A DNA stretch of 64,000 nt, from contig BDDD01000047.1 of NCBI GenBank assembly GCA_001972305.1, positions 344,607 to 408,606 on the forward strand, given 5' to 3'. How positions within the stretch are numbered: position 1 is the first letter of the stretch; every line of letters begins with the position of its first letter. This stretch comes from Cephalotus follicularis (taxonomy: Eukaryota; Streptophyta; Magnoliopsida; Oxalidales; Cephalotaceae). Shown piece after piece: positions 10,699 to 23,909 of this stretch. The notes beneath the pieces were generated by a model. That model saw only the letters and a list, made by a program, of their open reading frames with translations. It was not told where the DNA came from and made no database searches. The translations under genes were made by a program, and so were the position numbers.

Positions 10699-12590
10699 TG
10701 TCACGCCCCGAACCGCGAAGGCGAACCCCCACGATCCGACGCGTGATATATATCATCCGTTCAGTCTTTTCATATCATATCCATACCCAATATAAAGCTT
10801 TAAATAAAGTCAAACAACATCAGCGGAATAATCAATTGGAATAAAAAATAACTCTTAAAATCTCTTAAAATTTCAGTATGAAGTATTCGTTTGTCGGACT
10901 AAACCCCCTGTAAAGCAAAACTCAATCTATATCTCCACACTCCCGAAGGAGGAATCAAAAGTTTATATACATATATGGGCTCAACCCTCAGAACCATAAC
11001 TTAACTCATAATTATATCACTCACATACGGAGGATAATTACTCAACTCCTTAACATGATGGGCCTATCCATATTCAATACATCAACATATAAATCAAGCA
11101 CTGCCACATGCCGGCAAGTCAATACAGAAGGAAAACATGTCTCTTATATAACATTTGTACATTTACATTAATCACATTTATATAAGACAGGTCAGAGTAA
11201 TGTAAATCCTTACTCTGCGATTTAGCCCGGCTGATCATTGCTGCAAGCCACCTGGACCTGAACCTGACCCATTACATTACAATACAATGAAATGGGTCAG
11301 CAACCCAAAGGTTGTGTAGGATATACATATGCAATTAACATATAAAAGTGCAGCAGATATGTGTACAATATGTGAGATATATGCATGACAAGAGATGCAT
11401 GAATGCCAATTCATAGCAATGTAACTCATAATATAGAGGTCATGCACCATAACCTAGAGACCAATAGAACATGTAATCTACCATTCGTATACAACCGTCC
11501 CATACCGGTGTATAGGAATGAGATCAAATCAATCATGACTCTTTAACAGGCCAATGCCAGACCCCAAAGGTTCTATCCCACTACAACCATTCCCCCAGAT
11601 TCATATACGCTAGTGATCTACCATTCATATACAACCGTCCCATACCGGCGTATAAGAATAGGATCAACAATAACCATCTAGGGATACATACCATGGTCCT
11701 ATCGTAACCATAGTATAGCCATACCATAACAATCAGGACCATCACGATCCATAACAATACGGTCCATAACCATATCGTATCCATCCATAGCCATAACCGT
11801 TGCCCTTATCATTCGTGTCCATATCATTCCAAAATCCTTTCAAGCGTATACAAGCTCTTCTCGGCTTCCTCTGCCAAGGTAACAGACTAGGCGCTCTTGG
11901 CGACCTAGGCAGAAGCCCTTATTCCACTAGCAGATTAGAGTAGGATCCGTAAGTAGAACAGGGAAGAGAATATGGACATTCTCTAAAACTGGTCTCTCTA
12001 GCTACAGCCACCCTCCATATCCATATATCATCACAATTAGGCCATTACGACACGTAACGACACGATTCGTAACCATATTGTATCCGTCCCATGACGTACA
12101 ATAACCATTTGGTATCCGTTCCATAATCATATGATCCATCGTCATACGAACAAAAGCCGTACGATTCATAACGTACAATCCATAGTCGTAAGATCCGTAT
12201 GGCAAAACCATACTATATGCCATAATGCAACAATATAAAGATATGCCATGCATGCCACAGGGTAGTAAGGTGTTATGCATGCATCAAGTGAAATCATAAG
12301 TCATGTGGTGAACAATATACATATATGTGTATCAGTATGCCAAGTGATGTCATGTGTATAAATGACAATCGTGGACAGCTTCAATATACCATCCATCCCT
12401 AAGCGGGTTATATTTAGCTAGCACTAATCATGTCGAGTCCACAGGCCTGTCGAGAATCCATATAAAAATTCATATCGATCATAGGGACAATCAGTCCATA
12501 GGGTCCATCCCACCCTCGATGCACTTTTGGTGTCATGGGGGAGTAAGGAATGAGATAACACTGACCACGCCATTTATTTCATGATTTGTA

Positions 12591-12720
12591 AGGGTCCTCC
12601 CAATATGTGGGGTCCACGTAATGTATATGGGTCCTCCCAACATATGGGGTCCACGCATCGTATCGGTCCTCCCACAATAGTGGGGTCCACGTATTGGTCC
12701 TCCCACAATAGTGGGGTAAG
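12591..12720. repeat. E2 LTR tandem repeat, short allele
   Basis: About four copies of a 33-38 base unit built on 'ggtcctcccacaatagtggggtccacg'. The matching array in the other LTR (41345-41602) has more copies. Confidence 0.8.
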
Positions 12721-13474
12721 CTCTTTTTTATGGTCCATAATCACAATGTGGTGTAAACTGTGGTCTAACATTCATGACGGAAATGAAAGTCAGGAATGGG
12801 TCATCTCTATAGCCTCATACAGTACAATCAATAATCCATCCCGTAGTTGTGACCCAAAATCATGTATGCTTTTAAGTAATAGGGACCATTTGTAAAGGAT
12901 CTCATGGACCCACATCTGTCAAACCATTTAGAATCATTTCCCTAGTCATAAGTCATATTTCATATCCATGAAACATTTCTGTAGCCATAGGCTAATTTCC
13001 ATATCCATAAGCCCTTTCCATAGTAATCTCTAACCATATCCATGTCCATACGTTATCATATCCATGGCCTTCGTAATCATATTCATCCATGATCGTATGA
13101 TCCATTCCATAACGATCCACATCTATGTCGGTCCTTAACTATGCCATTCATCTAATAACAATCAAGAGGTTAGCTAGATATATACACTGTCCCATACCAA
13201 CATATATAAGTAGTTAATCACATACCACTTTCAATTCATAACCTTGAAAATCATTCCAAGACATATATGAGTTACCCTCGGCCGTTTGGGCTCGAGGTAG
13301 AAGAGAAACATACCTCGGCCTCTTGGGCACGAGGTAGCATAGAAACATTGCATAACAATACTATTTCGTATACTCGTACCGTCCCATACCGGCTTATACG
13401 AATGGGATCAGGGCAACAGCCATCTAAGCATGTACCATCGGAACATATGTATACCTACCTGTTAACGGTTGATC

Positions 13475-13477
13475 TTG
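13475..13477. other. CACTA target-site duplication, left (TTG)
   Basis: It matches 27912-27914. The uninterrupted E2 LTR at about 41696-41705 shows 'gcttgcgag' at this point. Confidence 0.9.
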
Positions 13478-13780
13478 CACTACTAGAAATAGGGGATTTA
13501 GCGACCGCCATTTTTGGTGACCGCTTTACCGACCGCCTAAGCGATCGGTAAAAGTCCTATGCAAAAACAATGGCTTCTTACCCATCGCCGACCGCAATAC
13601 CTTCATGCCGACCATCAAAAGCGCTCGGTAATTAAATAATTACAAATATTCGCCGACCGCAATACATGCATGCCGACCATCAAAAGCGGTCGGGAATTAA
13701 GTTATTACGAATCTTATTATTGGGTCATTTAGGCACCGTTTTTTTAATTACCGACCGCTTTTGCGGTCGGTAATTCCTAT
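13478..13780 (+). repeat. CACTA 5' terminal inverted repeat and subterminal motifs
   Basis: The terminal repeat is followed by repeated (C)CGACCGC motifs in both orientations, including imperfect palindromes such as 'gaccgcttttgcggtcggt' (13754-13772). Such subterminal arrays bind the TNP1/TNPA protein in characterised En/Spm elements. Confidence 0.88.
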
Positions 13781-14073
13781 TAGTTTGAATTTGTACTTAT
13801 CTCCTATCAAAGACTCTCCACTCTTCACCGTTTATATCCTATCAAAGACTCTTGTTCTCTCTGTCCCATTCCTCTTTCATAACAGTTCTCCCAAACGGAC
13901 ACAGCACACATCGTTCCTCTCGCTCGCTCTCTACCTTGTCTGCCTCTCTTGTTCTTTGTCATCACCGGTACCGACGACGCCAACATCCCACCTGCTAGCT
14001 CAACATCCCCCAATATGTCTCTCTCCCTCGCAGCAACCAACCACCAACAACCGGCGTCGGTGGCAGCGGCAAC
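13781..14073 (+). promoter_or_regulatory. Possible CACTA leader exon
   Basis: A pyrimidine-rich stretch (ctcgctcgctctctacc and similar) ends at 'ggcaacag' followed by gtaatt, a plausible splice donor at 14074. By position it could be the non-coding first exon of the transposase transcript. No direct evidence of transcription is visible. Confidence 0.35.
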
Positions 14074-14389
14074 AGGTAATTTTTTCTTAGTTCAATATGA
14101 ACAACAATTCAACAGATTATAATTTTTGGTTTTTTTTTATAGATTTGTTAGGGTTTTTTTGGGGGTTTATTTAGGGGTTAGAGTGTTAGGAGAGATTTTT
14201 ATATGTATGCGTGTATAGCAGTTGTTGAGATTTTTATATGATTTTGAATGATTGAATACCTGTTACGAAGCAATCGGTGATGAGATCTTCCTCATCAGGA
14301 CCAATACAACCAGCTGTTAATGCCTATATAATTAATATGACAAAATATAATTGTGTTCCCTAATAACCTGTAATGAGATTGAAAAGAAA

Positions 14390-15025
14390 AAAAAAAGATT
14401 AGGAGAAAGGGAGATGTATAGTAGAGGCATGATGAGATCTATTATTAGAATATGAGATAGTGCAAGAGTACATGAACATCAAATTTCTGCTATTAATTCT
14501 TGTTTTTAAAAAAAATATGCTATTAATTTTCAATTTGGCACAAGCCAAGGTAAGCAACAAATTCTCTGATTCAAACTCTAAACCTATGTGAGAACTGGGT
14601 ATTCCTTTGGGAGAGAAGACCTAAGGTTTGGGCGTTGGGTGTGGTTGGGGTTGACGGCATAATGCCGCTTGTTGCGATATGGATCTTGGTAGATTAGGTT
14701 ACTCTGCCTTCTTACCACTTGGATAGAGTTTTTCTCTAGTCTAGTCTTATGGTAATATAGTTTCCCTGCATGGTTAACAAGGGGATCTAGCATGCTTGGC
14801 TTTTTGTACACAACATGCTAGTTTTTGTAACTTTTTGCTTTGTCTATAATACTAAATCAGTTACAAAAAAAAAAAAGAGTACATGAACAGAATTGAAGAT
14901 GACATACGATTAGGAAAAAGCGAAGATGTATAGTAAAGGAGGATGATGAGATATATTATTAGAATATGAGATACAGATGAACAGAATAAAAGATGGCATA
15001 CGATTAGGAGAAAGAGAAACAGGTG
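14390..15025. repeat. Tandem repeat, about 95-base unit, split by a retroposon
   Basis: The unit 'gattaggagaaag..gagatgtatagta.agg..gatgagat.tattattagaatatgagata' occurs at 14395-14465 and 14907-14972 and starts again at 15001. The LINE-like insertion lies between copies one and two. Confidence 0.75.
14479..14874 (+). mobile_element. LINE-like retroposon insertion (5'-truncated)
   Basis: The segment ends in a poly(A) run (about 14865-14876) and is bounded by a 15-base duplication AAGAGTACATGAACA at 14464-14478 and 14875-14889. Long duplications and a poly(A) tail are hallmarks of target-primed reverse transcription. The 396-base body has no recognisable reverse transcriptase motif. It is therefore either a short 3' end of a LINE or a non-autonomous retroposon. 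Confidence 0.75.
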
Positions 15026-15154
15026 TTAATAAATTTATGTTTTGTGATTTGTCTTTCAGTAGGAGGAATTATCATTTAACAACAAAACAATATAACCTTT
15101 GCACGTAAAAAAAACTATTGGTCCATTATAGCGAAAACATCAATAAGTTAGCCC

Positions 15155-15262
15155 AATATAGTGAAAAAGAACATTTCCTAACCGTTATTTTAGCCGACCG
15201 CTTTGCCGACCGCTTTAGCGGTTGGTAAATGTCCTCAACTGAACACGTGTTGCTTTTCCATC
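15155..15262 (+). repeat. Internal copy of a CACTA terminal region
   Basis: The stretch around 'ccgaccgctttgccgaccgc' at 15193-15212 follows the same order of motifs as 13499-13600 and is preceded by 'agtgaaaaagaacattt', resembling a worn CACTA terminus. A second CACTACTAGAAG word occurs at 15983. This suggests an inner, older CACTA end or a terminal duplication. Confidence 0.5.
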
Positions 15263-17532
15263 GGCAACCGCATTTTTTTGAATTGCCCCTGACAATTGTC
15301 CACAATGATAACAAACCTTGACAGACACTAGCAAACTGTTTTCTCAATACAAGTCATTTAGCTTTCATTTAAAAAAAAATCCTAGCCCAGCACCCAGATT
15401 GTAGAGGTATTAGGAATCAATAACCTTACGCCAGGTCTTATATACATATCTATGAAATTATATACATATCCTCCTTCCTCTTGTATGTTCTCATATTGAG
15501 ACAGTTTTATCATCCCGGTTAGGATTCCTCAAATATCACATCACCATTCAATTACCAAGGCACCATCTGTATCAATTGCTTTAAACATTAAGAGAATCCC
15601 ATATGTTAAAAAGGGTTGTATATGGTTAGGTTATGGATATTAATGCTTGCACACATCCATGCAAGTACCAAGATATGGCACTGAGTTCTTCTCCATACAC
15701 ACGAATCCCATATTATTAGGGTTCCCTAAGTTCTTTATAGGTTTCAGCATTAACACCCATAAAGTCCTAAGGATTTTATCAAATAAAAAGCATTAGGGTT
15801 TTAAACCAACTTTTCTATATGGATATTAAAACTCACAACCCTGAATGTGTCAAACAATACCAATTATGAACATGATTGCAACAATGCAACTATAACGTGG
15901 AGAACAAGAAGCGAGAAGCAAAGAGAAAGAAATGGGTGTCTATAATATACTAATTATAAATAAGAATAAGATCATAATCTATCACTACTAGAAGTCATTG
16001 TACACTGCTTGTTTCTCAGCCTTTTTGTACTAAAGGGGACTTGCAGCCTGCAGATAAGAAGGCATTATCACCGGCTCCTGCAAATACAACTGTGCCCAAC
16101 AGTTCTCAGAAAAGGTCTCTCTCTCTCTCTCTCTCACTCTCTCTCTCTCTCTCTCTCTCGTTACATTTTTAAATCTCGATGGCAGAGGATATTCACTTAC
16201 GTGACAGTAGATGCCTTGCACGGTTCACTCTTTGATGTTCAATGGGTATTTTTATTCACTTACGTGACAGTAGTATCAGAATCATGTTTTTCAATAATGA
16301 GTATGTTACTGTTTCTTACCCATAACGTGCTTGCTATTTCCTTATCTGGATAGTTAGTGGTATTAACTATTGTCCAATGGTTTTGGTGACATATTAAAGT
16401 CCTTGGTGACAATTTCAATCATATGATTTAATTTTCTAAAGTTGATGATCTTGCTCAAATAATAATATGGATCAAATATGTTTATACTTCCCTATTAGAT
16501 CACATATTAGTTCTGCAATCGTACATAGTTAATGATCTTGCTCAAATAATGAAATGGATCAAACTTACGTGGATTGGCACTTGGAACCAAATAAAAAATT
16601 TAAATAAAGGCCTGCACTTAATTACTAGTTTTGATTAATCTCAAACATCCAATGAATGAATAATTTGACTCCTACATCGGTTAATTATCAATTAACTTAT
16701 ATATGTTTCATTAGCCTTCTCCCCTTTTCTATTTAGTGAAGTATATTTTGTTTCCCATTTGTATGTAATGGGTTTGGTGGCATATTAAAGTCCTTGGTGA
16801 GAATTTCAAACCTAATAAGATGTTTACTTGACTGAGGGCTGAGCCCATACAGACAGATATATATACATATATTTAAACTAGGAATTGAGTTTTGAACTGA
16901 AAAATTTCTTTCACAGGTTTGGCTAATTTCGTGGGAGTCCCAATTATAGATGAACCCTACCAGTTTTTCCGTAAAAAATTAAGGGATAGAATTATTTTCA
17001 AAACTTACTGATGAATATGTAATAACATATTAAATTCTATAGTTTTATTAATAAAAACAAAATCTTGTCATAGCTATATAAGAAGTAAAGAAGGGGAGTT
17101 TGATGTCCCTTTTGAACTCCTCGGCAGAACCCAATTATATTCTTCATTCTTCATGATAAGCCTTTAATTTTGAAAAATGTTAATAATTAATTCAACAAAT
17201 TGTAAAGGACAATATAGTCATTATATATTTAAAACCTAAAAAGACTCTCATGTAATGACATTTTGTGATATAGAACTCCTCCTTTGTTTTAAAAACTGAA
17301 CATAACTCATTCTTTGTTTGAAAAAGTACCTACGGTTCTTCTATTACTAATGACATTTCAAAAAAAAAGAAAAGAAAAGGAGACAGAAATCAAAAGGAAA
17401 ACACAAATATTCATTGTCCAATTGGTAAAATAGATGTAATAATATACAGAACGTGTCACGGATGTAAGTTGCATACTTGTGTCTGAATCTACTCTATTTT
17501 TTGTGACATGTCCAGTGACACGCGTAGAGAAT
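15263..17532. other. Non-coding 5' part of the CACTA element
   Basis: AT-rich sequence without a credible gene. It holds a (CT)n run at 16112-16159. A 36-base block beginning 'catattaaagtccttggtga' is repeated near 16391 and 16779. The word 'ctgagggctgagccca' occurs at 16838 and again at 26104, near the other end. Confidence 0.5.
16112..16159. repeat. (CT)n microsatellite
   Basis: A near-perfect run of CT dinucleotides, broken by one 'cactct'. Confidence 0.9.
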
Positions 17533-20500
17533 ATGTCAGGCGATCGGAGTTGGATGCGGAGACGAGTTTTGAATCACAGATTGAATCCGGAATTTGTAGA
17601 GGGTGTGAACGAGTTTTTACAGTTTGCCTTCGCAAATGAGCGTGTTTGTTTACGAGGGCAAAATAAAATTCCCTTGCAACAAATGCAAGTTATTGAAGTT
17701 TGGGACTAAGGAAGAAGTTAAGTACCATCTGTTCAGTAAGGGGTTTACCCTTGAATATACAAGGTGGGACCAACATGGAGAAATGTCTCAGAATCATAGA
17801 GTAAATAGAAACGTCATGTATGAAAGGGCTGGTCCGAGTAATCCTTGGAGGGATTTTGTTACCGATGTAGGAGGTTTTCAGTATGATCTTAATCAAGAGG
17901 ATACAAGGCCTGAAGATCCTAATCCTGCTGCACAAAAATTTTATAGTCTTCTGCGGGAGGCAGATGAGACATTAATTGGTGGTAGTGAAAAAATGACTAA
18001 CTTATCCACCATGATGCGAATATTGAAATGGAAGTCCAGATTTATGATTCCAGAGGCAGGAACAACAGAGATTTTACGAATAGAGAATAGTGTCTTACCA
18101 GAGGGTACGGTGCTTCCCAAAAATTATTACCATTTGAAGCAACATATGAAGGCCTTTGGGATTAGGTTATGAAAAAATTGATGCATGTTTGAATGATTGT
18201 GTGCTATATTACGGGGAGCACAGGTCGTTGCATGAATGTCAGACATGTAATCATCCAAGGAATAAATCATCACGTAAAAACCTTGTACCCTACAAGGTGT
18301 TGCGTTACTTTCCTCTTACATCGAGATTACAGAGACTGTTTTACTCAAACAAAACTACTGAATATATACTTTGGCATGCAAGTAGAGTCCATAATGATAT
18401 GGAGGAGGAACCTGTGATGGTGCACCATGCTGACGGTGTAGCTTGGAAGCACTTTGATCGTACCTTTCCAAAATTTCCTGCGGAAGTTGGGAATATCATA
18501 CTGGGTTTGGCTACAGATGGGTTTAGTCCATTTGGGGTTAGCAGTAAGACCTACTCTTGTTGGTCAGTCTTTGTTTTTCAGTACAATATCCCGCCTTGGA
18601 TGTGTATGATGAAACCTTTCATGTTTTGGACATTGATCATAGAGGGCCCAAGAGGCCCTGGGAAGGATATTGATGTGTATTTACGGCCACTCATTGACGA
18701 GTTACAGATGTTATGGGAAAATGGGGTTGAGACCTATGATGCATCATGTAAGGAAAACTTTAATATGAAGGCAGCATTACTGTGGACAATTAACGACTTC
18801 CCGACATATGGGATGTTGTCTGGATGGAGCACACACGGTGGTTTTGCTTGCCCTTGTTGCATGCAAGGCACGAAGGGTTTATGGTTGACTAATGGTGGAA
18901 AACATTCATGGTTTGACAGTCATCGTAAGTTCTTGCCTCTAGATCATCCATTCAGGGGTGCAAGAAAGGGTTCTTGAAGGGGAGACGTGAAAGAAATGTT
19001 GGTGTGGAACGGTTGCAGGGTGATCAAATTGCATCCCAATTGTCACAGTTTCATCAAGTTCAATTTGGCAAAGGCGTAGATTCGCAGAAGTTGCCTGGAT
19101 ATGGAACTCATCACAACTAGACAAAACTTAGTATATTTTTTGAGCTTCCATATCGGAGTGCATTACTTATCCGTCACAAATTGGATGTCATGCACATTGA
19201 GAAAAATTTCTTCGACAATTTGTTCAACACAATCATGGATGTGCCGTCAAAAACAAAAGACAATTTGAAATCTCGTGCAGACCTGGTACAATTGGACATT
19301 AGACGTGATTTACACCCTGTTACCGTGGGTGACATGCTGAGAGTGCCTAAAGCTAAGTATTGTTTGACAGGACAAGTGATTAAAAAAGTATGTGAGTGGA
19401 TGGTAGACATCAAGTTACCTGATGGCTATGTTTCAAACATTTCGCGGTGTGTCAATGCTTCTAGCTGTAAAATATCGGGTTTCAAGAGTCATGATTGTCA
19501 TGTCTTAATGCAAAGGTTGTTACCAGCAGCTTTCTGTGAGTTCTTACCTCAACATATTTCTCAAGTTGTGGCAAAAGTCAGTCAATTTTTTCGGCGTATA
19601 TGTTCAACCACAATAAGGGAATCAAATATGGCTACGCTACAGAATGATATTGTCCAGACAGTTTGTAAGCTGGAGAAGATATTTCCCCCATCTTTCTTTG
19701 ATTCTATGGAACATCTTCTCATACACTTGCCATAAGAAGTAATACTTTGTGGACCTGTACAACATGTATGGATGTATCCCATTGAAAGGTACAAATTTAT
19801 TTACGATATCATTTTTGAACCAGTAATTTAACTCTAATATATATTTGTAGTATATTGCAAGCTTAAATATATGAAATTTCTTTTTAATCACTCCTAGAGA
19901 ATTGCGTGACCTAAAGAAAAAGGTGACGAACAAAGCTCGAGTTGAAGCATCAATAGCAGAAGCATACCTCATTGAGGAACTTACGATATTTGTCGCACAT
20001 TTCTTTGACGACGACACCCCATCGAAGTTAAATTGAATTGTATGGAACTTTGATGGGGGTGAAATTCTGTCACATGGGAGATTGGCTATATTTTGTCATC
20101 CAGGTACTCCACTTGGAGATATGTCAAAAGATTATATGAGTAACGTGGACTACAAAGCTGCTTACTTGTACATACTTCTAAATTGTGAAGAAGCTGGACA
20201 ATTCGTTACGTAAGTATCTTAGCCCACTATGATAAGTTTTTATTTTTTATCCTATTAACTATATAATGCCATGTAGTGAATACGAAGAAAGTCTACGGGG
20301 TTTGAATCCATACATCACAAATGAAGCAATTGAAAGAGGGAAAGAGAAAGACTTTGTAGGGTGGTTTCAATCACGAGTAAGTATCTAGCTAGCATTGAGT
20401 GGACATTATTTTTGTCAACTGGAAATGTTTCAAGCATTTTGATCCTAATATAACCATGAATTCGCTTTTTTCCTAGATTGGCGGTGATATGACTGTGGAT

Positions 20501-21253
20501 TGATGGTTACGACAGCTAGCCTTGGGACCATATACATCAATTTGTAGTTGGTCTGGTTATGTGTGGAACGGATTTAAATTTCAGACTAGGTTTGCGTCTG
20601 CTCACCAAGTAACCCAAAATTGTGGGGTGATGATCAGGGGAAGCATATGGGATGAAAGTTGTACTAGTGACTACTACGGGTTTTTGGTTGATGTTATTCG
20701 ACTCGAATTCCATGGTAACAATAAGCGTCTTGTTTTGTTTCGATGTGACTGGATTGACCCTACAAGAAGAGGTACATGGGTGGATGAGTTTGGTATTGTC
20801 CGTGTCAATCCCTCACGGAAGCTTAAGACATACGAGCCATTTGTGTTGGCAAGTCAAGTTGTGCAGGTCTTCTATGTCCCTAGCGTGACAAACAAAAAGA
20901 AATACGAGAATTGGGTTACAGTGGTCACAACTAAGGTTAGGAGCATTTACAATGTTAAGGAATATGTTGCAGCTAATGACACCACCCCTGGACTAGACGA
21001 GGTGTTACAAGAAGATGATCTCATGCGTGCACAATTACATGATATTGGTCCTAATGATGATGAAGGTTCTCTTTGTAGAGATAGGGATGAGGAGATAGTT
21101 CCCCTACCTGATGTTGAGGCTATTGAAGAAGGATATGCAGACGAAGATCTTCTTGATGACAATGACTCAGAGACTGAGGATGAGGAGGGCATGGAATTTA
21201 ATTCATCTGATGGATCTGATGATGAGAACATGAGTGATGATGATGATCTGTGA
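17533..21253 (+). pseudogene. TNP2-type CACTA transposase, broken
   Basis: In order: an N-terminal transposase-associated domain (DRSWM, LNPEFVEGVNEFL, then PCNKC of the zinc motif), the TNP2 catalytic region (CLNDCVLYYG, HECQTC, ATDGFSPFG, GMLSGWSTHGG, CPCC, LDVMHIEKNFFDN), a DUF4218 region (LPAAFCEF, HVWMYPIER) and a DUF4216 region ending in an acidic tail (DDDDL). Likely introns are 19789-19897, 20210-20276 and 20377-20476, all GT-AG. Frameshifts fall near 17640, 18160 and 18962. In-frame stops occur at 19118, 19733, about 20033 and 20501. The protein would cut and join element ends in the nucleus. This copy cannot make it. The start was chosen because the conserved domain begins there. 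Confidence 0.9.
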
Positions 21254-21447
21254 TTTATTCTGTCATGTTAATTTGGAATTTTTGTTTTCATTATTATAAT
21301 TGTGAATAATAAATATGTATTCGTTAGCTGTTATCGAAGGCATAATTCTAAATTGGTAAATTACGTAATTCTATTTTGTACATATTTGGTATGACGTTTC
21401 TATCACCTGTCATTTTATATTAACAATTACAGATATTTTACATAGAC

Positions 21448-23613
21448 ATGGCTCGTGGAAGTCGATCTTATCGTTCTACCTCTATGAGTGGACGTGGTAG
21501 AGGTATGTCTCCTCGTGCTGATGATGGGGAGCATGGCTTCACAGGCACCACCAATGGTATGTATGTTGTTGAATTCTATTCTTCAATACAAAATTAATGA
21601 CTCAGATTTATAAGTTTACAGATATGAATTATGTTCGTATTCTTCGATAATGCACGTGCTTTATGATGTTATATAGGTCCTGAGCTAGATGGTGTTCTGA
21701 CCCAGGTGGCGGGGTCCGCCACTCCTGCATCCAGTTCAGGCAGAGTTACGGGCAGGGACCACCCCTCCACAGCCACTGCCAGTGGTTTGTTATTTTTCTT
21801 CAATATAATAGGAAAACTTGTTAAACTTATGAATATAATGGATATATAAATCTTTTCAATCACGTCACTTGGTTCACAATATCTTGTAGGTTCTCAGTCC
21901 CGCATTAGAGGATCCATTGTAGGTATTGATCTTCCGGCACAGCCGGAGGCTCGGGTGTATGTATCGATCGTTGGAGAGAGGTAGCTATACATATGGATTT
22001 AAAATTATTCTAACGATGATGAATCTCATGTGAATGTAGGAACCATAATTTTTAATTTGGTTTTGCATTGACTTTCCAATCCCTATAGTTAAATCCAAGA
22101 TTGGTGCGTTGTTTAGAAGTAGGTTGCTACAACCCTGGCACAAACACAGTTTGTGGCCTCAGGATGAGCTTGATCGGCTGTGGGAGAAGTTATGTGTAAG
22201 TCAATTGTTTAACATTTTATTTTGTCACGCTGTATACATGTAATATTCAATTGTCTGTCCCGCATTCATAGTTTGCTAACAACCTCAAATGATTTTGTAT
22301 TTGTAGGAGTTTTTTTATTTTGATTCCCCAGGTAAAGCTCGAGCAATGTTTGACCAGTACTGCAAAATTAATTACAAAAAGTGGATGTGCGACTTGAGGA
22401 ATGAGTCGAAGATGCTTGCAAAAGTATATGACCTGACAGAGGCCTGCAGGCAGTTCCCCCCAAGAATCGTTCCCCCACCAGTTTGGGAGCAACTGATGGA
22501 TATATGGTTGGATCCTGGTTGGCAGGTTACCTATTCAAGGCATAAGAACAATAGGTCTAGTGCAAGTCATCTTCCCTACACTGTAGGAAATCGCAGTATG
22601 AGCCAACGGCTGAAGGAGGCGGTACATAACCGATAACTTAATCTTTATTAATCATTTATTTCTCACTTGCTGTCCATTAACTTGAATTGTTTTTTTATTT
22701 TTTGTAGTTAGGAGAAAAGTAATGAAGACTTGGTAGATCTTTTTAATAAATTTCACACTCCCAAAGGTGCTACTGAGCCTCGTGAAGAAGTTGCTGCTTG
22801 CTTTGTAAGTTATACTTACAGTGAATTTAGTATAAAGTGAATATGATTTTATTTATGATGCAAATCTTGAGGAATAACATACATAATTTTTTTTATTGTT
22901 TCTTTGCAGAATACGTACAAAAAGCTAAAGGTGGATGCTGCAATGAGAGGAGGAGGAGAAGGGGGGCGGAGGCATCATCACAACCACCTGCGAAGGTGGT
23001 TGACTTGGACATGTGGTTGGAGACAGTGGGAAAGCCGAAGAAGGGGTTAATTCGTGGCCTTGGAAATTTTATAAATGCTAAAAAGGCAAAGAAGAAGTAT
23101 CAATCGAGCTCATCATCATGTAATGATCATCGTGTAGATAGCGGAGGTTCAGTTCATGGTGGTCCTGATCATACTGTGCCTGATGAGAGCATGGATGAGG
23201 TGGTTCAACGACATATTGGAGGACTGCGTGAGGAACTTATGGCAGCCATGAGCCCGTAGATTGCAACTATTCAGGACATGTTTGCAACGCATATGAGAGG
23301 GTCATATCCTGGAGCATCGCACAATACCCCAAATGCGACTACACACTTTGATCCTGGTGTTGGTCCGCCCTCGACTACTTGTCCTGTTATTTTGTCATCG
23401 CAGCAGACCTCATACGGTCCTCAGTTGGATCCTCCACATCTGATTACTCACCCAGCAGCTCCTCCATCGCAATTTGGTCAGCCTACCCCTTCTCGACAGC
23501 ATGCTTATCATGACCCACCTTCTCCGTACCCAGATGTTCATATGTATCGGTCACAGCATGATGATGATGATGATGAGGAGGAGGAGGAGGAGGAGGAGGA
23601 TAATGATGATTAG
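21448..23613 (+). pseudogene. TNP1/TNPA-type accessory transposase (Ptta/En/Spm family)
   Basis: Probable exons are 21448-21556 (start ATG; Arg/Gly/Ser-rich MARGSRSYRSTSMSGRGRG), 21677-21784, 21890-21980, 22089-22195, 22307 to about 22620, 22708-22804 and 22910-23613, mostly with clear GT-AG borders. The core reads HSLWPQDELDRLWEKL, ARAMFDQYCKINYKKWM, PPPVWEQLMDIWL and SMSQRLKEAV, the plant transposase family often found beside TNP2. A likely frameshift near 22955 and a TAG at 23257 precede a Pro-rich tail and an Asp/Glu run (23564-23610). Family knowledge says this protein binds subterminal repeats and helps TNP2. The exon model is by eye. Confidence 0.78.
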
Positions 23614-23873
23614 GATCACGATGATGCGCGCTATTATACTGATGATTAGATGTGAACATTCGTCAAAGTTTTTTTGCTGTTACATTGCAGGGGAAATTGA
23701 ATAAGATACTGTTTTCATGCTGTCCTTTTCTTGTGACAGCATTTATGAATTTTGATATTGGAATTTCATATTTGTTCTTATTGTTTGGTTGCCTTTTTGC
23801 TATGTTTCTTCGGAATTTAAAAGTAGATATCCTTTTAAGTGTTTAATAATGGTGCTATACCCACTTCTATTAC

Positions 23874-23909
<36 letters not shown>

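Noticed and set aside
13761-14090. A 109-codon frame near the CACTA 5' end that could be a small gene
   Set aside because: It is pyrimidine-rich leader-like sequence with low-complexity translation and no known motif; a non-coding leader explains it better.
16009-16353. A 114-codon frame with a Ser/Leu run as a membrane protein
   Set aside because: It depends on translating the (CT)n microsatellite, and flanking codons show no family signature.
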